Shown piece after piece: positions 7,399 through 16,629 of a DNA stretch of 64,000 nucleotides. Every line of letters starts with the position of its first letter. Position 1 is the first letter of the stretch. The DNA comes from an uncultured Gemmiger sp. (GTDB taxonomy: Bacteria; Bacillota; Clostridia; Oscillospirales; Ruminococcaceae): NCBI GenBank assembly GCA_944386225.1, contig CALXAH010000018.1, forward strand, positions 1 through 64,000, written 5' to 3'. The notes under the pieces are model-generated. The model was not told the origin of the DNA. It did no database searches and was given only the letters and a program-made list of their open reading frames with translations. The position numbers and the translations under genes are program-made.

Positions 7399-8154
7399 TC
7401 AGTCCTCCAGAAGATCGCGCATCGTGTACAAACCGGCCGGTTTGCCGCACAGGAACAGCGCCGCATTGATGGCGCCATTGGCGAATACACCGCGGGAGGC
7501 CGCGCTGTGCGACAGGGTAATGACCTCATCCTGACCACAGAACAGAACCTCGTGTTCGCCTACGATGCTGCCGCCGCGCACCGCGTGCAGCCCCATTTCG
7601 TGTACATCCCGGGCCTTGCGCACGGCATGCCGGTCGTATACGTAGGTGTAGGGTTCATCCACTGCAGCATTGATAGCGTCTGCCAGCAGCAGAGCCGTGC
7701 CGCTGGGGGCATCCACCTTGTTGTGATGGTGTTTTTCGATAATCTCGATGTCGTAATCCAGGCCCAATTTCTTGGCCGCACGGCAGGCCAGCTCCGCCAG
7801 CAGATTGATGCCCAGCGACATATTGGCGCTCTGGAATACAGCTACCTGCTCGGATACCTGACGGATCCGCTCTTTCTGCTCCTCGGAAAATCCGGTGGTG
7901 CAGAGTACGCAGGGGAGAGAATGCGCCGTGCAATAGTCCAGCAGCCGCATGGAGGCTTCCGGCGCGGAGAAATCGATTACTACGTCACCGCCGGCGGGCA
8001 GTTCATCAGGAGAAGATACAACGGGGATGGTGCCTTCCTGCCCGGCGGACAGGTCAATACCAGCCAGAACGCGGCAGTCCTGACGGCCTTCAATGCGCTC
8101 ACACAGAGCCCGGCCCATCTTGCCGCGGATACCTTGGATAATAATCTGCTTCAT
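7399..8154 (-). CDS. dapB: 4-hydroxy-tetrahydrodipicolinate reductase
   Basis: 251 residues, the usual length for DapB. It makes tetrahydrodipicolinate with NAD(P)H in diaminopimelate/lysine synthesis. The N-terminal Rossmann loop reads IQGIRGKMG (usual form GxxGxMG), followed by VVIDFSAPEA and LCTTGFSEEQ. The catalytic segment is EIIEKHHHNKVDAPSGTA (residues about 138-155), with the His pair and Lys of the family. RBS AAAAGGA precedes the ATG. It is separated from dapA by a 154-bp gap containing a hairpin, so it may have partial independence. Confidence 0.95.
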   Translation of the reverse strand: MKQIIIQGIRGKMGRALCERIEGRQDCRVLAGIDLSAGQEGTIPVVSSPDELPAGGDVVIDFSAPEASMRLLDYCTAHSLPCVLCTTGFSEEQKERIRQVSEQVAVFQSANMSLGINLLAELACRAAKKLGLDYDIEIIEKHHHNKVDAPSGTALLLADAINAAVDEPYTYVYDRHAVRKARDVHEMGLHAVRGGSIVGEHEVLFCGQDEVITLSHSAASRGVFANGAINAALFLCGKPAGLYTMRDLLED

Positions 8155-8256
8155 GGTTCACGTCCTTTTATCTGGTGGGTTAACGAACGGGGGCGAACGG
8201 CAGAAGAAACGGAGAATATTTCCGAAAATTGCCGGATCACCGCATAATATAAGTAT

Positions 8257-8292
8257 AGCCCGGGCCCGCCGCATTTGCAACGTGCCCGGGCT
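8257..8292. terminator. Hairpin between dapA and dapB, possible weak terminator
   Basis: AGCCCGGGC (8257-8265) pairs with GCCCGGGCT (8284-8292) across an 18-nt loop. On the minus strand it is followed by ATACTTATAT rather than a clean T-run, so read-through or RNA processing is as likely as termination. Confidence 0.4.
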
Positions 8293-8308
8293 TACTTTTA
8301 CAGTTTGG

Positions 8309-9196
8309 TTACAGCAAACCGGCTTTCTGCAGTTCGGTGCGTACCCGGGCGGTCTGTGCCTCGTCCAGATCAATCAGGGGCATCCGACAGCTTCCGGCGT
8401 TCCAGCCCAGCAGATTCATGGCCGCCTTGACCGGTATGGGGTTTACATCGCAGAACAGCGCGTGAATCAAAGGCAGCATGGCCAGCTGCAGCTGTGCAGA
8501 TTCCCGCACCTTGCCTTCAAACCAGAGGCGGCAGATGTCGTGGGTCTTCTGAGGGGCCACATTGGCCAGCACCGAGATAACACCCTTGCCGCCCAACGAC
8601 AGCAGGGGAACAATCTGGTCATCGTTGCCGGAATACAGGGCGATTTCGTCGCCGCAGTCCGCGGCAATCTGGGCTACCTGGGCAATGTTGCCGCTGGCTT
8701 CCTTGATACCGCATACCAACGGGTTCTTAGCCAGTTCCTTTACCGTCTCGGGCGCAATGTTCACGCCGGTACGGGAGGCCACACTGTACAGAATAGCCGG
8801 CAGACCGGCAGCGTCGATAATGGTGTTGAAGTGCCGTACAAGTCCGCGCTGGCTGGTCTTGTTGTAGTAAGGGGTCACCAGCAGCAGGGCATCGACACCC
8901 AGATCCCGGGCCGCGCAGGAAAGGCTGACCGCATGGGGAGTATCGTTGGACCCGGTACCGGCAATCACCGGAACCCGGTGATTCACCGTCTGGACAGCCC
9001 GCTCGATCACAGAAAGATGTTCCGCGTCCGGCATGGTGGACGCTTCGCCGGTGGTGCCGCAAACCACGATGGCATCGGTGCTGTTTTCGATCTGATGGTT
9101 CAGGATACGGTCGAATTCCTCATAGTTCACACTTCCGTCCGGATGCATCGGGGTGATGATCGCCACGGCAGAGCCGGTAAAGATAGTGGGCTTCAT
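8309..9196 (-). CDS. dapA: 4-hydroxy-tetrahydrodipicolinate synthase
   Basis: 295 residues, full length. It condenses pyruvate with aspartate semialdehyde, the first committed step of the diaminopimelate/lysine route. The TIM-barrel signatures are clear: VVCGTTGEASTM (the Thr pair), VTPYYNKTSQRGLV, ILYSVASRTG (catalytic Tyr; most relatives have NVPSRTG, here SVASRTG) and GIKEASG with the Schiff-base Lys around residue 162. It starts 14 nt past the asd stop and is under the same lysine riboswitch. Confidence 0.96.
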   Translation of the reverse strand: MKPTIFTGSAVAIITPMHPDGSVNYEEFDRILNHQIENSTDAIVVCGTTGEASTMPDAEHLSVIERAVQTVNHRVPVIAGTGSNDTPHAVSLSCAARDLGVDALLLVTPYYNKTSQRGLVRHFNTIIDAAGLPAILYSVASRTGVNIAPETVKELAKNPLVCGIKEASGNIAQVAQIAADCGDEIALYSGNDDQIVPLLSLGGKGVISVLANVAPQKTHDICRLWFEGKVRESAQLQLAMLPLIHALFCDVNPIPVKAAMNLLGWNAGSCRMPLIDLDEAQTARVRTELQKAGLL

Positions 9197-9210
9197 GCAC
9201 AGACCTCCTG

Positions 9211-10290
9211 TCAGTCAAAATATCCCTTGGCGGCCAGCAGTTCGGCCAGAAGGACCCCGCCGCCGGCAGCGCCGCGAAGCGTGTTGTGGGAGAGGCAGAC
9301 AAACTTGTAGTCGTACTGGGTATCCTCACGCAGGCGGCCGATGCAGACGGCCATGCCCTTTTCGGTGTCCCGGTCAAGGCGGGTCTGCGGACGATCGGCC
9401 TCCTCAAAATAATGCAGGAACTGCTTGGGGGCGCTGGGCAGATTCAGCTCCTGCGCGGGGCCGGCAAACTTCGCCCACTTTTCCAGAATCTGTTCCTTGG
9501 TGGGCTTGTTGGCAAAGCTCAGGAACACAGCCGCCATATGGCCGTCGGATACCGGGATGCGCAGGCACTGGGCCGTAATGGCGGGGCTGGTGGCGGAAAC
9601 AATCCGGTCGCCCTCAATGTGGCCCCACAGCTTGAGGGGTTCCTGCTCGCTCTTTTCTTCCTCGCCGCCGATGTAGGGGATGCAGTTATCCACCATCTCC
9701 GGCCAGGTGGCAAAGGTTTTGCCGGCGCCGGAAATAGCCTGGTAGGTGCAGACCAGTGCCTTGGTAACGCAGAATTCCTCCATCAGGGGGTGCATGGCGG
9801 GCACATAGCTCTGCAGCGAGCAGTTGCTCTTGACAGCGATAAAGCCGCGCTTAGTGCCCAGACGGCGGCGCTGGGCCGGGATGATCTCCAGATGATCGGC
9901 ATTGATCTCCGGCACAACCATCGGAACATCCGGGGTGAACCGGTTGGCGCTGTTGTTGGATACCACCGGGCACTCGGCACGGGCGTAGGCTTCCTCCAGG
10001 GCGCGGATCTCATCCTTCTTCATATCCACCGCACAGAATACAAAATCCACCTGAGAGGCAACGGCCTCCACGTCGGCGGCATTCAGCACGACCAGCTTCT
10101 TTGCGGCCTCAGGCATGGGGGTAGGCATAGCCCAGCGGCTGCCCACCGCTTCCTCGTAGGTCTTGCCCGCCGAGCGGGGAGAAGCGGCTACGGCCACCAG
10201 ATGGAACCAGGGGTGATTCTCCAGCAGCGAAACGAAACGCTGTCCCACCATACCGGTAGCGCCCACTACACCGACACGATACTCTTTCAT
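9211..10290 (-). CDS. asd: Aspartate-semialdehyde dehydrogenase, archaeal/fungal-type
   Basis: 359 residues from the ATG at 10290 (GAGGAAAGG upstream). It reduces aspartyl phosphate to aspartate semialdehyde, the branch-point for lysine, threonine and methionine. MKEYRVGVVGATGMVGQRF is the NADP-binding loop; KSNCSLQSYVPAMHP holds the active-site Cys; RIPVSDGHMAAVF holds the catalytic His. The length and the CSLQ signature fit the archaeal/fungal branch of the family rather than the E. coli type. First gene of the operon after the lysine riboswitch. Confidence 0.95.
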   Translation of the reverse strand: MKEYRVGVVGATGMVGQRFVSLLENHPWFHLVAVAASPRSAGKTYEEAVGSRWAMPTPMPEAAKKLVVLNAADVEAVASQVDFVFCAVDMKKDEIRALEEAYARAECPVVSNNSANRFTPDVPMVVPEINADHLEIIPAQRRRLGTKRGFIAVKSNCSLQSYVPAMHPLMEEFCVTKALVCTYQAISGAGKTFATWPEMVDNCIPYIGGEEEKSEQEPLKLWGHIEGDRIVSATSPAITAQCLRIPVSDGHMAAVFLSFANKPTKEQILEKWAKFAGPAQELNLPSAPKQFLHYFEEADRPQTRLDRDTEKGMAVCIGRLREDTQYDYKFVCLSHNTLRGAAGGGVLLAELLAAKGYFD

Positions 10291-10343
10291 ACTGCAAACA
10301 CCTTTCCTCAATTGAGTTTTGCCCGGCAATAGCATATTTCAGG

Positions 10344-10372
10344 ATAAAAAAACAGCCGGCTTGAAAACCGGC
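10344..10372 (-). terminator. Attenuator terminator of the lysine riboswitch
   Basis: GCCGG (10366-10370 region) pairs with CCGGC (10355-10359 region), followed on the minus strand by TGTTTTTTT. It lies between the lysine aptamer and asd, the expected place for the expression platform. Confidence 0.75.
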
Positions 10373-10424
10373 AAGTTATGCAATATAATAAATTAGATTG
10401 CATGACACAGCGCAACACGCCTTG

Positions 10425-10585
10425 TCCGGCGTGACAGTTCCAGCTCTTTCGATACTGACCCCAGGCGAACGCTTGCCGAACATCCACCTTCGGCGGCTTG
10501 CCCTTTTGGCGGGTCTGCATGAGCGGCCTGGCAGCCGGAACAGACGGGCCTACTCTTGCAAGCCGCAACCTCTGTGCTGGTAACA
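10425..10585 (-). promoter_or_regulatory. Lysine riboswitch (L-box) controlling asd-dapA-dapB
   Basis: Read on the minus strand, this stretch contains the conserved L-box blocks in order: AGAGGTTGCGGCTTGCAAGA followed by GTA, AAAAGGGCAAGCCGCCGAAG, and GCCTGGGGTCAGTATCGAAA followed by GAGCTGGAACTGTC. These match the known lysine aptamer core of lysC in Bacillus. A promoter lies immediately upstream and an intrinsic terminator follows before asd. Lysine binding would favour the terminator and switch off the operon. This mechanism comes from the family; the aptamer itself is visible here. Confidence 0.9.
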
Positions 10586-10614
10586 ATATAGCATTGTCAG
10601 CCGGTAAATGTCAA
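10585..10614 (-). promoter_or_regulatory. Sigma-70 type promoter of the lysine operon
   Basis: TTGACA (10609-10614 on the minus strand), an 18-nt spacer and TATATT (10585-10590). The start point would fall near 10578, at the beginning of the riboswitch. Confidence 0.8.
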
Positions 10615-10632
10615 TCTAAAGCGAGGAAAAGT

Positions 10633-12823
<2,191 letters not shown>

Positions 12824-12837
12824 TTTCGGGTTTGGAC

Positions 12838-12866
12838 TTGCAATCATCGCGTAAAACCGATATAAT
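12838..12866 (+). promoter_or_regulatory. Promoter of yajC
   Basis: TTGCAA (12838-12843), 17-nt spacer, TATAAT (12861-12866), about 50 nt before the yajC start codon. Confidence 0.7.
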
Positions 12867-12917
12867 TGTAATACTGTGTTGGACCCATATAGTACAGATG
12901 TAAGGAGATTGTTGACC

Positions 12918-13211
12918 ATGACCCCTGAGATGCTTCAAATCGTATTTATGCTGGTGATCCTGGGCGGTATGTTCTTTTTCATGTACCGTTCTCAGAAAAA
13001 GCAGCAGAAGAAAGAAACGGAAATGCGCAACTCCATCGAGATTGGCGATGAGGTAACCACCATCGGCGGCATCGTGGGCCGTGTTGTTGCCCTGAAAGAG
13101 GACACCTTCGTGCTGGAGACCGGCAGCGACCGTGTTAAGATCCGTTTCCGCCGCACTGCCATTGGCTCTGTGAACAAGCTGGATATGGACGCTGGTTCCG
13201 AGAACAAGTAA
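12918..13211 (+). CDS. yajC: Preprotein translocase accessory subunit YajC
   Basis: 97 residues. One N-terminal membrane helix (LQIVFMLVILGGMFFFMY) is followed by the conserved cytoplasmic part: RSQKKQQKKETEMRNSI, GDEVTTIGGIVGRVV, and a C-terminal VKIRFRRTAIGSV. YajC associates with SecDF and the Sec translocon. The ATG at 12918 follows GTAAGGAGATTGTTGACC; a longer in-frame start at 12876 has no site. Neighbours: tgt upstream, and a TIGR04086 gene downstream across a very strong hairpin. This neighbourhood is common in Firmicutes. Confidence 0.93.
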   Translation: MTPEMLQIVFMLVILGGMFFFMYRSQKKQQKKETEMRNSIEIGDEVTTIGGIVGRVVALKEDTFVLETGSDRVKIRFRRTAIGSVNKLDMDAGSENK

Positions 13212-13227
13212 GCAGTTATACGTGCAT

Positions 13228-13277
13228 AAAAAAGCACCTCCCCGCATACCGTTTGGTATACGGGGAGGTGCTTTTTT
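13228..13277 (+). terminator. Long hairpin after yajC that also contains the next gene's ribosome binding site
   Basis: A 23-bp arm (13228-13250) pairs with 13255-13277 with a single mismatch and a GTTT loop, ending in six T. It looks like a terminator on both strands. The right arm contains GGGGAGGTG (13262-13270), the only ribosome binding site for the gene starting at 13278. Confidence 0.85.
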
Positions 13278-13712
13278 ATGGCAAAAACACAGATTTCCAA
13301 AGGACTGCATACCGGCGGCGCAGCGCCGGTCAATCTGCCGCTTCGTCTGGTGCTGGCGGCCATACAGGGATTCGTCTGCGCGGGGCTGGCCATGCTCGCC
13401 TGTGCCTGGGTATACTGCCGGGTGGATTTTCCTGATTATGCAGCGCCGGCGGCGGCTATTTGCTGTGCGGGGCTGGGAGCCGCCGTAACCGCATTTACCG
13501 CGGCAAAACATATCCGGCAGGGCGGCCTCTGGATCGGCCTCGGGTGTGGCGCATTGTATTTTGTTCTGTTTGCGGCTGCTGCCGTGCTGAACGGCCAAAC
13601 GGAATTTACCACGGTTGCCGTCTGGAAACTGGTCTGCCTGTTTGCTTTCGGCGGTTTAGGCGGTGTACTGGGCGTGGGCGGCGGGGAATCCCGCCGGCAT
13701 GCGTCCGTATAG
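13278..13712 (+). CDS. TIGR04086-type small membrane protein
   Basis: 144 residues with four hydrophobic segments (about 22-46, 53-73, 80-103, 116-135) and a basic tail. The size, four-helix layout and location next to yajC agree with the TIGR04086 membrane family of Firmicutes. Its function is unknown. The ATG at 13278 follows GGGGAGGTG by 7 nt, but that site is buried in the strong hairpin between yajC and this gene, so translation is probably limited or conditional. The ATG is also the base immediately after the T-tract. Confidence 0.7.
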   Translation: MAKTQISKGLHTGGAAPVNLPLRLVLAAIQGFVCAGLAMLACAWVYCRVDFPDYAAPAAAICCAGLGAAVTAFTAAKHIRQGGLWIGLGCGALYFVLFAAAAVLNGQTEFTTVAVWKLVCLFAFGGLGGVLGVGGGESRRHASV

Positions 13713-13794
13713 CCGGCAGTTGTCGGCTGCTTTTTTAGACTATTCCCGTCCTGGCGCACATATACTGTTTCAAAAAGTCAAAGAGGTACAAGCT

Positions 13795-14565
13795 ATGTGG
13801 ACCTATCGATGCCCGCCGTCTGCGTCACCTGTTTCCAATACGGATAAACCGCCGCAAATCAATCCGACGAACCGGATGACAAACGTTTCGCCGTCACCGG
13901 TATTGCTGACGCCGCCTGCAGAAAAAGCTCATGTGCAGGCGGCAACACCTGAAAAAGAACGGAATATCCGCCCTGGCAGTCAGACGAAAACTGCCCGAAC
14001 CCGCAGAGGAAATGGACTTGTCGGTGTTCTGTACCTGTTAGGGCTTGGATGCGGAATTGCAGCAGTCCAGACCCTCCCGCAGCTGACGCCGTTTCTTACG
14101 CTGTATGGGCGGAATCTTGCGCAAAGCGGTACGCAGGTCAGCTCTGATATGCTGTTCAGCGCAGGATTTCTTGGCTATATGGGGATACTTCTGGCTCTGC
14201 TGCTTGCCGGTATGTGCGCGTTTGGAAGTCCGCTGGTGCTGGGCCTGATTTTCCTTCGCGGCCTTTGGGAGAGTGCCTATATAACCCTGCTTTGCACTCA
14301 ATCGATGTGGCAGGGCATACTGCTTTACACGCTTGTGTTCTGGCTTCCGGGGCTTTTATCTATCGGATTCCAGCTGCAATTTGCCGCTGAGGCGCTGCGT
14401 ATGTCCCGGCTTTTGCGTCAAAACTGTTTGGCAGCAGGGTCTCCCGCGCTGCGCCCCAGCGTTAAACGCTTCTGGTTACGTTTCCTCACCTTCGGGGCTC
14501 TCGGTGTCGCTGCTGCGCTCCTCCAGGTCGCTTTCTTCCTGATGTTCGGGAAACTCTTTATCTGA
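13795..14565 (+). CDS. Membrane protein resembling SpoIIM (DUF95)
   Basis: 256 residues. Residues 1-75 are hydrophilic and Pro/Thr-rich. Then come about five hydrophobic stretches, including LLALLLAGMCAFGSPLVLGL next to a RGLWES turn, and WLPGLLSIGFQLQFAAEAL. This pattern, a glycine/proline-rich pair followed by a leucine-rich helix, resembles SpoIIM/DUF95 proteins that act in engulfment during sporulation. Its position beside a xer recombinase matches spoIIM neighbourhoods in Bacillus. AAGAGGT precedes the ATG at 13795. Its last 90 bp overlap the convergent recombinase gene. The assignment is tentative. Confidence 0.55.
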   Translation: MWTYRCPPSASPVSNTDKPPQINPTNRMTNVSPSPVLLTPPAEKAHVQAATPEKERNIRPGSQTKTARTRRGNGLVGVLYLLGLGCGIAAVQTLPQLTPFLTLYGRNLAQSGTQVSSDMLFSAGFLGYMGILLALLLAGMCAFGSPLVLGLIFLRGLWESAYITLLCTQSMWQGILLYTLVFWLPGLLSIGFQLQFAAEALRMSRLLRQNCLAAGSPALRPSVKRFWLRFLTFGALGVAAALLQVAFFLMFGKLFI

Positions 14566-15576
14566 CCGGCGCACAGCCGCGGCTTTTATCCGCGAAAGGG
14601 GAGAAGAGTTTACCGCGTCTTTCAGTTGCTGGGTGTTGATATGGGTGTAGATTTCTGTAGTGGAAACATGCTCGTGACCCAGGATTTCCTTAAGTGCCAG
14701 CATGTCCACATTGCCGTGACGATACATTAAGGTTGCTGCCGTGTGCCGGAGTTTATGAGGCGAATATCCGCGTCCGCTGAGACCGGCAGTTTTCAGGCAG
14801 CGCTCCACAATCTGTTCAACCCGCCGGTTGGACAGGCGTTTGCCCGTACGCGCGGATACAAACAAAGCCTTTTTATCAGTGAGATTTGGCAGTGCGGCCC
14901 GGGCATCGCAGTAACGTCTGAGTGCTTCTTTGCAGGCGTTGTTCAGGTAAACAAGCCGCTCCTTGTTGCCTTTGCCGACAATGCGGATGGTATCTTCTTT
15001 GAAATCGGAAAGATCAATGGTTACCAGTTCAGTAAGACGCATCCCGCAGTTCAGAAACAAGGTAATGATGCAATAGTCACGTTCAAAAAAATCACTTTGT
15101 ATATTATTTAACAATTCCAGGCTTTCTTCTAAGGATAAGTATTTGGGCAGGGCCCGTTTGATGCTGGGGGTGGAAATATCCTCGGCGGGGTCATAGGCAA
15201 GCAGATTTTCTTTGCGGACAAGATATCGGAACAATCCTTTGACGGCCGCCAGCTTCCGTGCCCGGGCGGCCGGTTTATTGGCGCACTCGTTGGTCAGATA
15301 ATACAGGTACTCATAGATTTCTTCCTGCGTGATGGCTCTTACAAAGGCCAGATCCAGCTCGTGAACGTCCAGCTCATTCCAGGGCGTATCCGTGCGGGTA
15401 CGGAAGCCCAGAAGAAAACGAAAGAAACCTCGCAGGTCAATATAATAAGCATTGACAGTACGCGGGGAACGATTCAGGATGGTTTCCAGATATTTCAAAT
15501 AGCGAATCACGACGTCCGGAATGTCCGTGTAAGGATCATGCCGGTTGGGATGTGCCGGATCGATATAGGTACTCAT
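14476..15576 (-). CDS. Tyrosine recombinase of the XerC/XerD type
   Basis: 366 residues. An N-terminal SAM-like DNA-binding domain (about 25-130) precedes the catalytic domain. The active-site residues are visible: Arg in NCGMRLTEL, Lys in GKGNKERLVYL, His-x-x-Arg in SPHKLRHTAATLM, His in LGHEHVSTTEIY and the nucleophile Tyr in that same segment. These are complete, so it should be active. The C-terminal ~40 residues are acidic and extra compared with standard XerD. It is likely the chromosome-dimer or a related recombinase; it is not adjacent to the integrated element. AAAGGAG lies 11 nt before the ATG. It overlaps the spoIIM-like gene tail to tail. Confidence 0.88.
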   Translation of the reverse strand: MSTYIDPAHPNRHDPYTDIPDVVIRYLKYLETILNRSPRTVNAYYIDLRGFFRFLLGFRTRTDTPWNELDVHELDLAFVRAITQEEIYEYLYYLTNECANKPAARARKLAAVKGLFRYLVRKENLLAYDPAEDISTPSIKRALPKYLSLEESLELLNNIQSDFFERDYCIITLFLNCGMRLTELVTIDLSDFKEDTIRIVGKGNKERLVYLNNACKEALRRYCDARAALPNLTDKKALFVSARTGKRLSNRRVEQIVERCLKTAGLSGRGYSPHKLRHTAATLMYRHGNVDMLALKEILGHEHVSTTEIYTHINTQQLKDAVNSSPLSRIKAAAVRRSDKEFPEHQEESDLEERSSDTESPEGEET

Positions 15577-15756
15577 AAGCTGAAGAACTCCTTTGGTAAT
15601 CTGATTGTTATTGTAGCATACTTTATGGGTGCAAACAAATGCCAATGTATTGCATCAAAAACGTATAAGGCGCCGATAAGGCACACAGACTCCGGTAAGC
15701 ACTCTGGATAGGCCCAAAGGGGATTTTTGACCCCAAAACCGGCTTTTCGCTCCCCT

Positions 15757-15788
15757 ATATTTCGCTAAATTTACATTTAGCGAAATAT
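15757..15788. repeat. Perfect 14-bp inverted repeat
   Basis: ATATTTCGCTAAAT (15757-15770) and ATTTAGCGAAATAT (15775-15788) are exact complements around a TTAC loop. It is not followed by a T-run on the near side. It could be a regulator-binding dyad. Confidence 0.65.
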
Positions 15789-15860
15789 TATGGATTTTTT
15801 CGGGGATGGATATGCAGGCCCTTCTCTTCCCTCTGCGGTTGCCAAGCGTTTCAAAAATAA

Positions 15861-15915
15861 TGCCAAAAATCCGAACGCCAATTTTCTGCAAGGTAGCGTT
15901 TTCGGATTTTTGGCA
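15861..15915. repeat. Perfect 15-bp inverted repeat with 25-nt loop
   Basis: TGCCAAAAATCCGAA (15861-15875) pairs exactly with TTCGGATTTTTGGCA (15901-15915). The loop is 25 nt. An RNA hairpin or a tiny inverted-repeat element is possible. Confidence 0.65.
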
Positions 15916-16137
15916 TGTCAGCGTGAAAAGTGATTCACGTCTGCTGAGAGCTTGGTCGGCGATGCAAAAAGTCCCAGCCATACAACGGGAGTACAAAACG
16001 TGTATTGATTGGATAATGCTTGATCGGATTATTGAATTACGCATTGTCACAGAAAGACTCCAAGCCGCAAAGATGACAATGATGTTTCGTTCTTCAAGCT
16101 GCACTTCCCTGCTTGCTGACGTCATATAAAAACAGAT

Positions 16138-16563
16138 TTGCATTTCCCGGTTTGGTATACTACAATTTTGGTGAGCGTGGTGGCGGCAGCAGACAGCCGT
16201 GTTCTGCTGCTGAACCCGGCTCACCTGTTGCGCCAGAGTTCTCCAAATGATCCGGCGCAGGAAATCTTGCTTCGCAACCTGCTTCGAGGCATTGCGGGAA
16301 AAAACCTGAATCTGTCCCGCCGCGCCTTATATACAGCGCATCGATCTATACGAGGACGTGTTCTCGCCTATCTTTCCGATCAGGCACTTCTTCATAAAAG
16401 CGCTACCTTCCGGATTCCGTTTGACCGCCAGCAATTGGCGGATTATCTGGGGGTGGATCGCAGCGCTCTTTCCGCGGAATTGGGAAAACTGCAACGGGAA
16501 GGGCTTCTGACTACCCATCGTGAAGCGTTTCGGCTCACTCCTCCCCTGATGCCTAAGGAGTAA
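16138..16563 (+). pseudogene. 5'-truncated Crp/Fnr-family regulator
   Basis: Only the C-terminal half of a Crp/Fnr protein remains. SVVAAADSRVLLLNPAHLLR is the end of the cyclic-nucleotide-like sensing domain, followed by the dimer helix and a winged helix (IPFDRQQLADYLGVDRSALS then AELGKLQREGLL). The roughly 90-residue beta-roll that should come first is missing; the upstream DNA encodes nothing like it. Translation could begin at a GTG at 16171, giving a 130-residue DNA-binding fragment. The helix-turn-helix is intact, so a short regulator cannot be excluded. The same subfamily often regulates hcp, which lies elsewhere in this window. Confidence 0.6.
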
Positions 16564-16572
16564 AATTCCTGT

Positions 16573-16627
16573 ACAAGCAAAAAATGAGCTCTTGCGCGTT
16601 GCGGCGCGAGAGCTCATTTTTGCTTGT
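16573..16627. terminator. Strong bidirectional terminator between the Crp/Fnr remnant and mutS2
   Basis: 16573-16597 pairs with 16604-16627 (ACAAGCAAAAAATGAGCTCT and its complement, with a short imperfection), with A/T tails on both sides. It serves both convergent genes. Confidence 0.88.
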
Positions 16628-16629
16628 AA

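Larger units (their letters stand above)
15577..16137. other. Gene-free stretch with two long inverted repeats
   Basis: 561 bp between the recombinase and a truncated Crp/Fnr gene. No reading frame here resembles a known protein on either strand. It contains two dyads, listed separately at 15757-15788 and 15861-15915. The stretch may be a remnant of a small element or carry an RNA. Confidence 0.4.

Noticed and set aside
6292-8247. Very long plus-strand open frame opposite capA and dapB
   Set aside because: It has no domain, crosses several minus-strand genes and results from their high GC content.
15806-16129. 107-residue plus-strand frame before the Crp/Fnr remnant
   Set aside because: No domain, it covers the long inverted repeat and is not the missing sensor domain.
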